Shown: in pieces, positions 33,644 through 41,860 of the stretch
Numbering within the stretch: the first letter of the stretch is position 1
Layout: each line of letters opens with the position of its first letter
Source of the DNA: Crocosphaera sp.
GTDB lineage: Bacteria > Cyanobacteriota > Cyanobacteriia > Cyanobacteriales > Microcystaceae
Assembly: GCF_030064895.1 (NCBI RefSeq)
Contig: NZ_JASJEB010000025.1
Coordinates: 1 to 41,987 of the forward strand
Direction of reading: 5' to 3'
Length of the DNA stretch: 41,987 bases
Program-made: the position numbers and the translations under genes
Notes under the pieces: generated by a model
Told to the model about the DNA's origin: nothing
Databases searched by the model: none
Seen by the model: the letters and a program-made list of their open reading frames with translations, nothing else

Positions 33644-34329
33644 CTTTGGCGACTGCTATAAAAGGCAAATAGGGTTAACGCTGTGGCTATGGCTACGGCT
33701 ATGAATCTGTATACGGCTATGGCTCCGTATACGGCTCCGGCGAAAGCTACGACTCCGACTAAGGCTCCATATAAAGCGGAAGCTACGGCGAAAGCTACGG
33801 CGAAAGTTACGGCTCCGACCAAGACTACTGCTGCTGTGAAGACTCCAGCAAAGGCTATCCCTACGGCGAAAGGTATAGTGACGGTGAAAGTTATGCCTAC
33901 GGGGAAGGCTATGGCGAAGGCTATGGCTACAGCTACTAGCCCCCCCCATAGTCCACGAAAGTAACTAAAAATACAAAAAATAAGCAGTCCCAGTAAATTA
34001 GTCCATCCTGCCACTTGGTTTTCGACACTGGAGCTATAAATATCAGTAACCAAACCTCCAAGAACAGTGGAAAAGAAGCTAGATAGCCCAATAAACAGGA
34101 ATACCACCAATAATAATCCTATCATCCAGCGTTTTTGTAGCCCTGCCGTTGCCCCTGCAAAGTTTGTCCCTATAAGGGTTGCTCCTTTAAAGTTTGCACC
34201 TCGGATATCACAGTTACTAAAGTTTGCACCTGATAAGTTTTGTCCAGTAAAGTTTTGTCCCCTCAGTTTTTGCCCTGAGAAGTCTCGTTGTCCATTTTTA
34301 TAATTGTTTATAACTGTTGATGCTTTCAT
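33637..34329 (-). CDS. Pentapeptide-repeat membrane protein, 5' part of a split gene
   Basis: These 230 residues start with pentapeptide repeats (about 15-62: FSGQKLRGQNFTGQNLSGANF). A membrane helix (about 68-92) and then a long run of small hydrophobic residues (about 110-222; A/V/I/F/G alternation) forming several helices follow. The hydrophobic part is encoded by hexamer-like DNA (GCTATG/GCTACG/GCGAAG on the plus strand, 33680-33950), prone to slippage. The ORF ends FYSSRQSY at a TAG created at the edge of the 33571 element. The remainder of the protein continues in the same phase at 33561. The ATG at 34329 is downstream of a perfect palindrome. Confidence 0.78.
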   Translation of the reverse strand: MKASTVINNYKNGQRDFSGQKLRGQNFTGQNLSGANFSNCDIRGANFKGATLIGTNFAGATAGLQKRWMIGLLLVVFLFIGLSSFFSTVLGGLVTDIYSSSVENQVAGWTNLLGLLIFCIFSYFRGLWGGLVAVAIAFAIAFPVGITFTVTIPFAVGIAFAGVFTAAVVLVGAVTFAVAFAVASALYGALVGVVAFAGAVYGAIAVYRFIAVAIATALTLFAFYSSRQSY

Positions 34330-34341
34330 AATAGTTTCTAG

Positions 34342-34369
34342 GTAGGGGCGAACGGCCGTTCGCCCCTAC
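34342..34369. repeat. Perfect 28-bp palindrome
   Basis: The 14-base half GTAGGGGCGAACGG is followed by its exact reverse complement. It begins 12 bp upstream of the pentapeptide gene start. It is GC-rich in AT-rich surroundings. It may be a REP-type repeat, a cruciform, or a two-fold protein-binding site. Confidence 0.9.
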
Positions 34370-34609
34370 AGGGTTAATTATGGGGGTTGAGAGAGACAAG
34401 AAAGGGAACAGTTTTAAACATTATGGCTCGATTATAAACAATAATTTTTTTCTAAAACGTTCAAAATACAAATTCTCCCCACACTCCCCACTCCTCCCAC
34501 CCTTCCCACACTCCCCACACACACACCAAACACGGAAAACTTGGCAAAGGACTCCTTACAGGGGACAATAGATAACAGTGACTATTGAAAATTTATTTAT
34601 TTCTACTTC

Positions 34610-35347
34610 GTGGATAATATTCGTACTGTTTCTGATACCAAGCGTAAATTTTATGGCTATCACACCCGGCCCATAAACTCCATTTATCGGCGGTTTGTAG
34701 AAGAATTGCTGGTAGAAATGCACCTCCTGTCCGTCAACATCGATTTTCGCTACGATCCCATCTATGCTTTAGGTGTTGTTACCTCTTTTCAACGTTTTAT
34801 GCAGGGGTACAGTCCCGAAAGCGATAAAGCTTCTATTTTTAACGGCCTATGTCAAGCAGTTGATGATAGTAGTGATAAGTATCATCAAGAAGCTGAGGCT
34901 ATCTTAAACGAAGCTAAAGGACTGCCTATTGCTGATTTTAAAGACAAACTCACCCATGTTACCGATGTCCAAGCAGGAGAAGGTATTTTATGGGGAACCT
35001 TTGGGTCGATCGCAGCTAACCCCAAATTTAAGTATAGTCGTTTATTTGCCATCGGTTTATACACCTTATTGATGGAAATTGACGCTGATCTCGTCAAAGA
35101 TGAGGAAAAACGCACTGAAACCATTACACAGATTTCCGAAGGTCTCAAATTTTCCTCAGAAAAACTACAAAAGGATCTCGATATCTATCGTGGTAACCTC
35201 GACAAAATGCAGCAGTTATTAACGGTTATAGAAGATACCTTAGAAGCTGATCGCAAAAAACGCGCTTCAACTGAAGCAGAAAAAACAGCAGAACTTCTTG
35301 AGAAAAAAGAAACTCCAGAAACTCAAGAATCAGAAACTAGCAATTGA
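34610..35347 (+). CDS. thf1: Thf1/Psb29, photosystem II biogenesis and FtsH-partner protein
   Basis: This 245-residue protein has the Thf1/Psb29 signature: [35 protein letters not shown], then [22 protein letters not shown], and [17 protein letters not shown]-terminal charged coiled coil (about 185-240, ending [14 protein letters not shown]) follows. The family is conserved in cyanobacteria and chloroplasts, associates with FtsH proteases, and affects photosystem II repair and light acclimation. The start is GTG at 34610; no in-frame ATG precedes the conserved block. It is followed by a long pyrimidine-rich repeat region. Confidence 0.93.
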   Translation: MDNIRTVSDTKRKFYGYHTRPINSIYRRFVEELLVEMHLLSVNIDFRYDPIYALGVVTSFQRFMQGYSPESDKASIFNGLCQAVDDSSDKYHQEAEAILNEAKGLPIADFKDKLTHVTDVQAGEGILWGTFGSIAANPKFKYSRLFAIGLYTLLMEIDADLVKDEEKRTETITQISEGLKFSSEKLQKDLDIYRGNLDKMQQLLTVIEDTLEADRKKRASTEAEKTAELLEKKETPETQESETSN

Positions 35348-35418
35348 AAAACCGCTAATTCTCTCCTGGGGAGGGAGTGTGGAAAATGTGGAAAGAATAA
35401 AAACAAAATTAATATTTT

Positions 35419-35610
35419 TCCCCCCATCTCCCAGTCTCCCAGTCCCCCCATCTCCCAGTCCCCCCGTCTCCCCATCTCCCAGTCTCCCCATCTGCCAGTC
35501 TCCCCATCTGCCAGTCTCCCAGTCCCCCCATCTCCCAGTCCCCCAGTCCCCCCATCTCCCAGTCCCCCCATCTCCCAGTCCCCCCGTCTCCCAAGTCTCC
35601 CCATCTCCCC
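35419..35610. repeat. Pyrimidine-rich tandem repeat (CCCAGTC / CCCCATCT units)
   Basis: About 190 bp of CCCAGTC and CCCCCATCT-like units with variable order. The plus strand is almost purine-free apart from the CAGT and CAT words. It lies between thf1 and the transporter gene. Long frames across it on both strands encode only Pro/Ser or Gly/Trp/Asp repeats and are not genes. A similar shorter C-rich tract is at 34476-34530. Confidence 0.92.
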
Positions 35611-35718
35611 TATCTTTCAAAAGTTAGGGGCAGCTAACTTATGACCTCTTAGAAATTCCCAATCAAAAAAAATCTGGCATAATTAACGATGAGAAACTAG
35701 ATATGGTTAGAGTCATCT

Positions 35719-37956
35719 GTGAAATTGCCTTTCTTCTCCAAACCAACCCTCAAAGACCCTACACCGGGTTTAGGAACCTTCGGGGGCGTTTACACACCTT
35801 CCATTCTCACCATCCTGGGCGTAATCATGTACTTACGCTTCGGTTGGGTAGTAGGGAATGCGGGTTTAATTGGAACCGCCTTAATTGTTATTTTAGCTAA
35901 TGCTATCACCTTTTTAACCGCTCTTTCTGTTTGTGCGATCGCTACGGACCGTGTGGTCAGGACAGGAGGGGCTTATTATATGATTAGTCGTTCTCTGGGT
36001 GTGGAAACTGGAGGGGCAGTAGGTATCCCTCTCTATTTTGCTCAAGCCTTATCCGTAGCCCTATACACCATCGGTTTTGCGGAAAGTGTGGTAACAGCTT
36101 TTCCTCAATATAACCTCAATCAACTCTATATTGCCTTAATAGTTACCGTTGGGGTAGGAATATTAGCCTTTGCTTCGGCAGATATCGCCATCAAAGCGCA
36201 ATACTTTATTATGGGAGCGATTATTCTCTCCTTATTATCCTTCTATTTTGGACATCCTGTAGAAGAGACTTCCATTGAACTCTGGGGGGTAACAGACAAA
36301 GAACCCTTTTGGACGGTATTTGCTGTATTTTTTCCGGCGGTAACAGGGATCATGGCCGGGGTGAATATGTCGGGTGATCTACGTGATCCTATTAAAGCCT
36401 TACCTACGGGAACTTTAGCCGCCGTTGGTACGGGATTTGTCATTTATATTACTTTACCTCTTTTTTTAGCGATGCGGGCTGATACTAGCACCTTGATCGC
36501 AGAACCTTTCATCATGGAAAAGATGGCGGTTTGGGGGCCAGCTATTTCTTTAGGGGTTTGGGGGGCAACCCTCAGTAGTGCTATTGGCAGTATTTTAGGG
36601 GCCCCACGTATTCTGCAAGCGTTGGCCAGAGACGGTATTTTACCCCCCTGGATGCGCTTTTTAGGCCAAGGGAGTGGGTTTAAGGATGAACCGAGAATAG
36701 GCACTTTAGTCACCTTTACTGTGGCGATCGCGGCTGTTTTTATTGGGGACTTAAATTTAATTGCCCCGGTATTGACGATGTTTTTCTTAACCACTTATCT
36801 GGTGTTAAATATTTCGGCCGGGTTAGAAGGGTTGTTAAATAGTCCTTCTTTTCGTCCATCTTTTCGGGTACATTGGGCTTTATCTTGGTTAGGGGCGATC
36901 GGTTGTTTAGGGGTGATGTTTCTCATCGATCCTGTAGCAACTTGTGTGGCAGGAATTGTTGTTATTGCTATCTATTTCTGGGTTCGTCAACGGGAGTTGA
37001 TGGTGACTTGGGGGGATGTAAGACGGGGTATTTGGATGGCTTTATTGCGGATGGCCGTTTTACAAATGGATCGTCAGACTGATGATACGAAAAATTGGCG
37101 GCCTCAATTTTTGGTGTTGTCTGGGGCCCCACGCAAACGCTGGCCGTTGATCCAGTTAGCACAAGCTTTAACCCATAATCGAGGGTTAATTACTGTGTCG
37201 AGTGTTTTGCCCGAAGGATCACGAGATGTTGCTAGTCAAGCTGTTTTAGAAAGGCGCATTCGGGACTATTTGGAACGTCATGGGGTAGAAGCTTTAGTGA
37301 GATTAATTACGGCCCCGGATCCTTTTGATGGGGCAGAAAGACTGGTGGAAACCTACGGTTTAGGATCCATTGTTCCTAATACCATCTTACTGGGAGATTC
37401 TCAGCAAATGATTCACCGCGATCGCTATTGTCAAATGATCGCTAATCTTTATAAGGCAAAACGCAATGTGATTGTTTTGCGAGAAAATCCTAATTTACCT
37501 TATGATCCCTGGAATGAGTCGAAAAGCCGCCGTTTTCGCATCGATGTTTGGTGGAGTGGAGGAATACAAGGTAATGGTAGTTTAATGCTGATTTTGGCTT
37601 ATTTGCTCCATTCTAATCCTAAGTGGCAAAAGGGCGAGATTCATCTTAAGTTAGTGGTAATGGATGAGAGTGCTGTTAGTGAGGCACAAAATAATTTAGA
37701 TAAATTAGTCGAAGATTTACGTATTGATGCTGTATCTGAGATTATTGTAGCTGATGGACGTACTTTTGCTACTATTCTTAAACAGTCATCAAAAGGGGCC
37801 GATTTTATCTTTTTGGGAATGCCTTCTCCTACTGAGGATAAGTTGTTTGTTACTAACTACGAAAAACTACAACAATGGACTCAAGATTTACCAACTACTG
37901 TCTTTGTTTTAGCTGCATCTGAGTTTAATTTTCAGGAAGTATTGGGGGAAAATTGA
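35719..37956 (+). CDS. SLC12-type cation-chloride/amino-acid permease family transporter
   Basis: This is a 745-residue membrane transporter of the APC superfamily. The N-terminal half (about 20-440) has about 12 helices beginning GTFGGVYTPSILTILGVIMYLRFGWVVG, which matches the SLC12 (Na-K-Cl cotransporter) opening, and GIMAGVNMSGDLRDPIKALPTGTLAAVGTG, the conserved intracellular loop. The C-terminal half (about 445-745) is a soluble alpha/beta domain like the SLC12 C-terminus (PQFLVLSGAP, LITVSSVLPEG, ADFIFLGMPSP). The start is GTG 35719 (MKLPFFSKPTLKDP). The ion is not evident from the sequence; a role in chloride/cation or osmotic balance is an inference from the family. Confidence 0.88.
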   Translation: MKLPFFSKPTLKDPTPGLGTFGGVYTPSILTILGVIMYLRFGWVVGNAGLIGTALIVILANAITFLTALSVCAIATDRVVRTGGAYYMISRSLGVETGGAVGIPLYFAQALSVALYTIGFAESVVTAFPQYNLNQLYIALIVTVGVGILAFASADIAIKAQYFIMGAIILSLLSFYFGHPVEETSIELWGVTDKEPFWTVFAVFFPAVTGIMAGVNMSGDLRDPIKALPTGTLAAVGTGFVIYITLPLFLAMRADTSTLIAEPFIMEKMAVWGPAISLGVWGATLSSAIGSILGAPRILQALARDGILPPWMRFLGQGSGFKDEPRIGTLVTFTVAIAAVFIGDLNLIAPVLTMFFLTTYLVLNISAGLEGLLNSPSFRPSFRVHWALSWLGAIGCLGVMFLIDPVATCVAGIVVIAIYFWVRQRELMVTWGDVRRGIWMALLRMAVLQMDRQTDDTKNWRPQFLVLSGAPRKRWPLIQLAQALTHNRGLITVSSVLPEGSRDVASQAVLERRIRDYLERHGVEALVRLITAPDPFDGAERLVETYGLGSIVPNTILLGDSQQMIHRDRYCQMIANLYKAKRNVIVLRENPNLPYDPWNESKSRRFRIDVWWSGGIQGNGSLMLILAYLLHSNPKWQKGEIHLKLVVMDESAVSEAQNNLDKLVEDLRIDAVSEIIVADGRTFATILKQSSKGADFIFLGMPSPTEDKLFVTNYEKLQQWTQDLPTTVFVLAASEFNFQEVLGEN

Positions 37957-37989
37957 AGCGGTTATCTGTTATCAGTTAACAGTTAATAA

Positions 37990-38511
37990 TTAATTACTTA
38001 GTTTACAATTTTCTCTGAGTAAAGATAATGCTAGTTCAAAACTATTTGGTTGGGTTTGTACGGTATACGCTTCTCTTTCTAAGTCTCTTCGATGAGTATC
38101 AGTATAGCCTTGAAAAAATGGACGCGCTTGATTCATTGGGTTTAGGGTTAATCCTAATGTTGTTATTTGTCCATTTCCTGCACAAACTTGTGACGCATGA
38201 ACCGATTCATGAATAAGAGTCGGTAGGGCAATATTAAGATCGAAAACGACAGGATTAATCCATATTTTTTTTGTGCTAACTTGTAAGAGTCCATAAGCAC
38301 CTCTTTTTGGTGGTAAGGCAATAATGACCTCAAATCCTGCTGTTTCTAATTCTTGTTTTAATTGATTAAATTGTTGATTTTTTTTACTATTTTGAGCAAT
38401 TATTTGACTATTTTTAATAACTTCAACAATACTTTTTGGTGGATTAGTTGATGATTGATTATCAATATTTAAAGATAGTAATACCAAGGAATTCAAAAGT
38501 AATTGAAACAT
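37990..38511 (-). CDS. Exported HExxH putative metalloprotein
   Basis: This 173-residue protein has an N-terminal hydrophobic segment (FQLLLNSLVLLSL) and then a compact domain: FEVIIALPPKRGAYGLLQVSTKKIWINPVVF, LPTLIHESVHASQVCAG (H101-E102-x-x-H105), and DLEREAYTVQ, where a glutamate could be the third metal ligand as in gluzincins. Protease activity is plausible but unproven; I do not recognise the family. The start is ATG 38511 with an AGGAG sequence about 13 bases upstream; upstream in-frame codons reach 38571 but add no signal-like sequence. Confidence 0.72.
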   Translation of the reverse strand: MFQLLLNSLVLLSLNIDNQSSTNPPKSIVEVIKNSQIIAQNSKKNQQFNQLKQELETAGFEVIIALPPKRGAYGLLQVSTKKIWINPVVFDLNIALPTLIHESVHASQVCAGNGQITTLGLTLNPMNQARPFFQGYTDTHRRDLEREAYTVQTQPNSFELALSLLRENCKLSN

Positions 38512-38787
38512 CGATAGTTTGACTCTCCTAAAATTATATTTCGTTAATACATCATAACAATTTAAAATCAAAAAGAGTTAATCATCAATAGCTAAGAGGT
38601 TATACTCTAATAAACTAGAAATTACTTAATATATTGATTACTAAATGATAATTATGATTCGCAAAAACAGAAGCTAAGGGAACATTTATCTTAATATGGA
38701 AAATTATAAATCATTCGAGAATAGTGATTTTGGGATCATACTAATTCCTTGAGTACATTAATAAAATTTCTCACCTCAAGTTAACCA

Positions 38788-39003
38788 CTATGCAACTTTA
38801 AAAAGTGGTTTAATACTGGGTAAAGGTTTATTTTCTTCAATTAAAGATTCAGTTAATAATTCTAGCACTTCCTGGGCATTTTCAAAGGCTTCTTGATACG
38901 TTTCACCATGAGTAACTGGTTGCATTACATCCTCAAATTCGGGTAAAAATACAACAAAACAGTTATCTTCATTTGACCATTGAATAACAATTGTATATTT
39001 CAT
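38788..39003 (-). CDS. hicB: HicB-family antitoxin
   Basis: This 71-residue HicB-type protein has the partial RNase H-like fold: MKYTIVIQWSNEDNCFVVFLPEF, HGETYQEAFENAQEVLELL, and a short tail PSIKPLFKV. It lacks the extra C-terminal DNA-binding domain of longer HicBs. It starts two bases after the hicA reading frame (hicA upstream, the usual order). With the toxin gene broken by an amber codon, the antitoxin may be an orphan kept for regulation or protection against related toxins. Confidence 0.87.
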   Translation of the reverse strand: MKYTIVIQWSNEDNCFVVFLPEFEDVMQPVTHGETYQEAFENAQEVLELLTESLIEENKPLPSIKPLFKVA

Positions 39004-39005
39004 AA

Positions 39006-39221
39006 TTAATTGTCCTCTTGATTAAGTTGTTTTAAGGCTAAAAGTGCTTCGGTAACTTGTTTTTCAAGATAAGGTTTAGCGTCATTACTATCTTTTCCTG
39101 CAATAATAATAGATTGAGAGAGTTTAGGATTTGTCTATTTACTATGACTTCCTTTGGCAGGTTTAACAGTAAATCCTACTTTTTTTAATATTTTCTTTAA
39201 TTCTCTAATCTTCTTGGGCAT
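39006..39221 (-). pseudogene. hicA: hicA toxin with in-frame amber codon
   Basis: Reading from ATG 39221, the frame gives MPKKIRELKKILKKVGFTVK, then PAKGSHSK, a TAG at 39135-39137 (codon 29), then TNPKLSQSIIIAGKDSNDAK and PYLEKQVTEALLALKQLNQE to a TAA at 39006. Apart from the stop this is a complete HicA (double-stranded RNA-binding-like mRNA interferase; the active-site His is in GSHSK). Trp usually follows GSHSK, so TGG to TAG is the simplest change. It is directly upstream of hicB with a 2-bp gap. The frame is otherwise intact, so the lesion is recent, a sequencing error, or a natural truncation. Confidence 0.88.
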
Positions 39222-39305
39222 TTTTTCTAAACATTGGATTGCCTTTTTTTAAGATTATAGCGGTTCTTGATCATAATAGTGTTGAATTGGCTAGTCAAAA
39301 TATAC

Positions 39306-40415
39306 CTAATTTATTATTCTGTGATAATTATTAACAAGATTTTCAATACTATTTAATAACTTTTCTTGTGTCCAATTAAAAGATAAAGAAGCCGCGATCG
39401 CAGCTCCTCCAGCACCCACACCCTCTTTAACATAACCCTGTTCATACATTTTTAATTGTTGATAAGAAGAGTTAGAAAAATTTAGTTTACTTGCTAATAA
39501 AGGAACTGTCCCAATAGAATCAGCTAAACCGACAGTATCCCCTGTCAAATCTTCTGCTACCCAACGAGTTGTCCCCACAATAATATTATCTAAATTAGCC
39601 TTATATTGAGATGTATTAATAATGGTTTTAATTAAAGCATAAACCGCTAACATTTGGGTACCACCTGCTAACATTACTCCTGTTTTTCTACTCGCACTAA
39701 TAGCCATTCCTGCTACTACAATTTGCATGGGATCACATACAGCAGCGACTAATTGAAAAGGATTAATAGGTTGAAAAAAATTATAATATCCAGAATTTTT
39801 TAACCCTTTTTTGACAATCAATTCTTTTTGTTCATGATTACAATTAGGATGACTACTATTAACTTTTCCGTTGGAATCAATACCTAATCCTGTTAAAATT
39901 GCTAAAGCTGTTGTTGTTCCACCAACTACACATTCACTGATAATTAAATAATTATTTGTTGCATTTTTAGACAAATTTTGTCCCCAGTTTAATCCTTGTT
40001 GAAATAAATCATAAACTAAGGATATTGGCAAGGCTTTTCCTGTGGTTAAACATTGTGCAGGTTGTCCTTTTAAATCAATATAAGAAACAGCAGGAGGTAT
40101 AGGTAAACCAGCATTAAATAAATGAATGGGGATATTGCAATCTTCTATAACTGCACGAGTAATAAACACAGGAGAAACTCCTTGATGTAAAGGAGGTAAC
40201 TGATATTTATAAGAAGATCGTACCCCATTAATTAAAAATTCTGCATCGGCGATCGCAGTATATTTTCGTGATTCTGGAGTCGCCCCTGCTGCCGAAATAC
40301 CAGGAATTAAACCGGTATCAGTAAAGCCTAAAATACAAGCAAAAATGGGTAAATATCCTTGATAGTTTTTAACCCATTTTTGTCCTAGTAATTGATTCGT
40401 ATATATGCGAAACAT
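39306..40415 (-). CDS. CobT-like nicotinate-nucleotide phosphoribosyltransferase (UPF0284 type)
   Basis: This 369-residue protein is of the archaeal/cyanobacterial CobT-like family (UPF0284/TIGR00303): ILGFTDTGLIPGISAAGATPESRKYTAIADAEFL, a VGGTTTALAILTGLG loop, GMAISASRKTGVMLAGGTQMLA (phosphoribosyl/phosphate-binding glycine-rich region), and KEGVGAGGAAIAASL at the end. CobT activates dimethylbenzimidazole or another lower-ligand base in cobamide synthesis; in cyanobacteria the base may be adenine (pseudocobalamin), which is general knowledge and not shown here. The ATG at 40415 is clear. It is divergent from purD; the 185-bp gap is filled largely with tandem repeats. Confidence 0.85.
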   Translation of the reverse strand: MFRIYTNQLLGQKWVKNYQGYLPIFACILGFTDTGLIPGISAAGATPESRKYTAIADAEFLINGVRSSYKYQLPPLHQGVSPVFITRAVIEDCNIPIHLFNAGLPIPPAVSYIDLKGQPAQCLTTGKALPISLVYDLFQQGLNWGQNLSKNATNNYLIISECVVGGTTTALAILTGLGIDSNGKVNSSHPNCNHEQKELIVKKGLKNSGYYNFFQPINPFQLVAAVCDPMQIVVAGMAISASRKTGVMLAGGTQMLAVYALIKTIINTSQYKANLDNIIVGTTRWVAEDLTGDTVGLADSIGTVPLLASKLNFSNSSYQQLKMYEQGYVKEGVGAGGAAIAASLSFNWTQEKLLNSIENLVNNYHRIIN

Positions 40416-40423
40416 CAGTTTTT

Positions 40424-40462
40424 TCAGTTATCAGTTATCAGTGATCGGTGATCAGTTTTTAG
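40424..40462. repeat. TCAGTTA/TCAGTGA tandem repeat
   Basis: Units around TCAGTTATCA and GATCGGTGATCA lie upstream of the CobT-like gene. They include the palindrome TGATCGGTGATCA-like core. Related to the 6690, 23653, 31856 and 37957 tracts. Confidence 0.8.
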
Positions 40463-40557
40463 TTGTTGACACTTTCTTCTTCTTGATGAAGATTGCAATA
40501 ATAGCACTCACAGATTTATTATATTGATGGGTTATGCAATTGAGAGATGGGTTAATT

Positions 40558-40595
40558 ATCCATTATCAATTATCCATTATCAATTATCCATTATT
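40558..40595. repeat. 14-bp tandem repeat upstream of purD
   Basis: ATCCATTATCAATT is repeated twice exactly, followed by a partial third copy ending at the GTG start of purD (40601). The unit is two heptamers long and is related to the CATTATC repeat at 12684. It occupies the place where a ribosome-binding site would be. Confidence 0.88.
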
Positions 40596-40600
40596 GAAGC

Positions 40601-41860
40601 GTGAAAGTATTAGTTGTTGGCAATGGAGGGCGCGAACACGCCCTAGTTTGGAAACTACTTCAGTCCCCTCAAGTTGAGCAGTGTTTTTGTACTCCTGGTA
40701 ATGGAGGCACTGCTTTGTTGGAAAAATGCGAAAACCTCCCTTATTCCGTGGATGACTTTGCTAAGATTGCTGAGTCTGTGCAGAAACATAAAATTGATCT
40801 CGTGGTCGTGGGGCCAGAAGTTCCCTTGGCCAAAGGGATCACTGATTATTTACAACGCTACAATGTTAAGGTGTTTGGACCAACTCAGGATGGTGCGCAA
40901 ATCGAGTCCAGTAAGTCTTGGGCAAAAAAATTGATGGCCTCTGCTGGTATTGCGATCGCCGAAGGGAAAACTTTTAAAGATCCAGATGCAGCTAAGACTT
41001 ATATTGCTAAACAAGGGGCCCCGATTGTAGTCAAAGCAGATAAGTTAGCTGCCGGAAAAGGGGTTATTGTTGCTCAAACGGTGGAAGAAGCGCAAGCTGC
41101 AGTAGATGAGTTAATAGAAACAGGGTTCTCTTCCCTGGTGGTCGAAGAATTTTTAGAAGGGGAAGAGGTGTCTATTTTAGCTGTTACCGATGGGAAAACG
41201 GTACGGCCTTTACTTCCTGCACAGGATCATAAACGCATTGGAGAAGGGGACACTGGCCCGAATACGGGGGGAATGGGGGTTTATGCACCGGCACCCATCG
41301 CTACTCCTGAGTTATTAGAAAGGGTACAAACTGAGATTTTAGAAGCTACTGTGTCTGCTTTGCGTCAACAGGGGATTCATTATTGTGGGGTACTCTATGC
41401 TGGTTTGATGGTGACTCCAGAGGGTGATCCCAAGGTTCTAGAATATAATTGTCGCTTTGGTGATCCCGAAACTCAAGCGGTGTTACCTCTATTGGAAACG
41501 CCCTTGGATGAGTTATTGATGGCCTGTATCGAAGGCCGTTTAGCAGAGTTTCCCCCTTTACAATGGTATGACGGTAGTGCTGTGTGTGTGGTAGCTGCTT
41601 CTGAAGGATATCCTGGAATTTATGAGAAGGGAAAAGTCATTACAGGTATAACGGAAGCGGAAAACTTAGGATCAACAGTATTTCAAGCAGGAACTAAGTT
41701 AAACGGTGATAAACTCTTGACTGACGGGGGACGAGTATTAGGAGTTACATCTACGGGAAAAGATTTTCAAACTGCGATCGAAAAGGTTTATGGTTGTATC
41801 GAAGCTATTGATTTTCCTGGTATATATTATCGTCGTGATATTGGCCATCGCGTTCGTTAA
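40601..41860 (+). CDS. purD: Phosphoribosylamine-glycine ligase (GARS)
   Basis: This 419-residue ATP-grasp enzyme joins phosphoribosylamine and glycine in the second step of purine synthesis. The N-terminal domain has VVGNGGREHALVWKL. ATP-grasp motifs are PIVVKADKLAAGKGVIVA, EEFLEGEEVSILAVTDG and GPNTGGMGVYAPAP, followed by CGVLYAGLM and EYNCRFGDPETQ (metal site). The C-terminal domain ends with DGGRVLGVTSTG. The length is normal for a monofunctional PurD. The start is GTG at 40601, immediately after a 14-bp tandem repeat and without a Shine-Dalgarno sequence. The remaining 127 bases of the window contain no gene. Confidence 0.94.
   Translation: MKVLVVGNGGREHALVWKLLQSPQVEQCFCTPGNGGTALLEKCENLPYSVDDFAKIAESVQKHKIDLVVVGPEVPLAKGITDYLQRYNVKVFGPTQDGAQIESSKSWAKKLMASAGIAIAEGKTFKDPDAAKTYIAKQGAPIVVKADKLAAGKGVIVAQTVEEAQAAVDELIETGFSSLVVEEFLEGEEVSILAVTDGKTVRPLLPAQDHKRIGEGDTGPNTGGMGVYAPAPIATPELLERVQTEILEATVSALRQQGIHYCGVLYAGLMVTPEGDPKVLEYNCRFGDPETQAVLPLLETPLDELLMACIEGRLAEFPPLQWYDGSAVCVVAASEGYPGIYEKGKVITGITEAENLGSTVFQAGTKLNGDKLLTDGGRVLGVTSTGKDFQTAIEKVYGCIEAIDFPGIYYRRDIGHRVR

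Noticed and set aside
33683-33964. Plus-strand ORF rich in Ala/Lys/Thr (histone-H1-like look)
   Set aside because: It is the antisense of the hexamer-periodic membrane segment of the pentapeptide gene; composition follows the repeat, and the minus frame has recognisable pentapeptides.
34380-34571. 63-codon plus-strand ORF upstream of thf1
   Set aside because: It runs through a C-rich repeat (34476-34530), has no conserved features and overlaps the likely thf1 promoter region.
35298-35627. Long overlapping reading frames on both strands across the C-rich repeat
   Set aside because: They encode only Pro/Ser/Val or Gly/Asp/Trp repeats dictated by the CCCAGTC-type DNA, have no domain and start inside thf1 or repeats.
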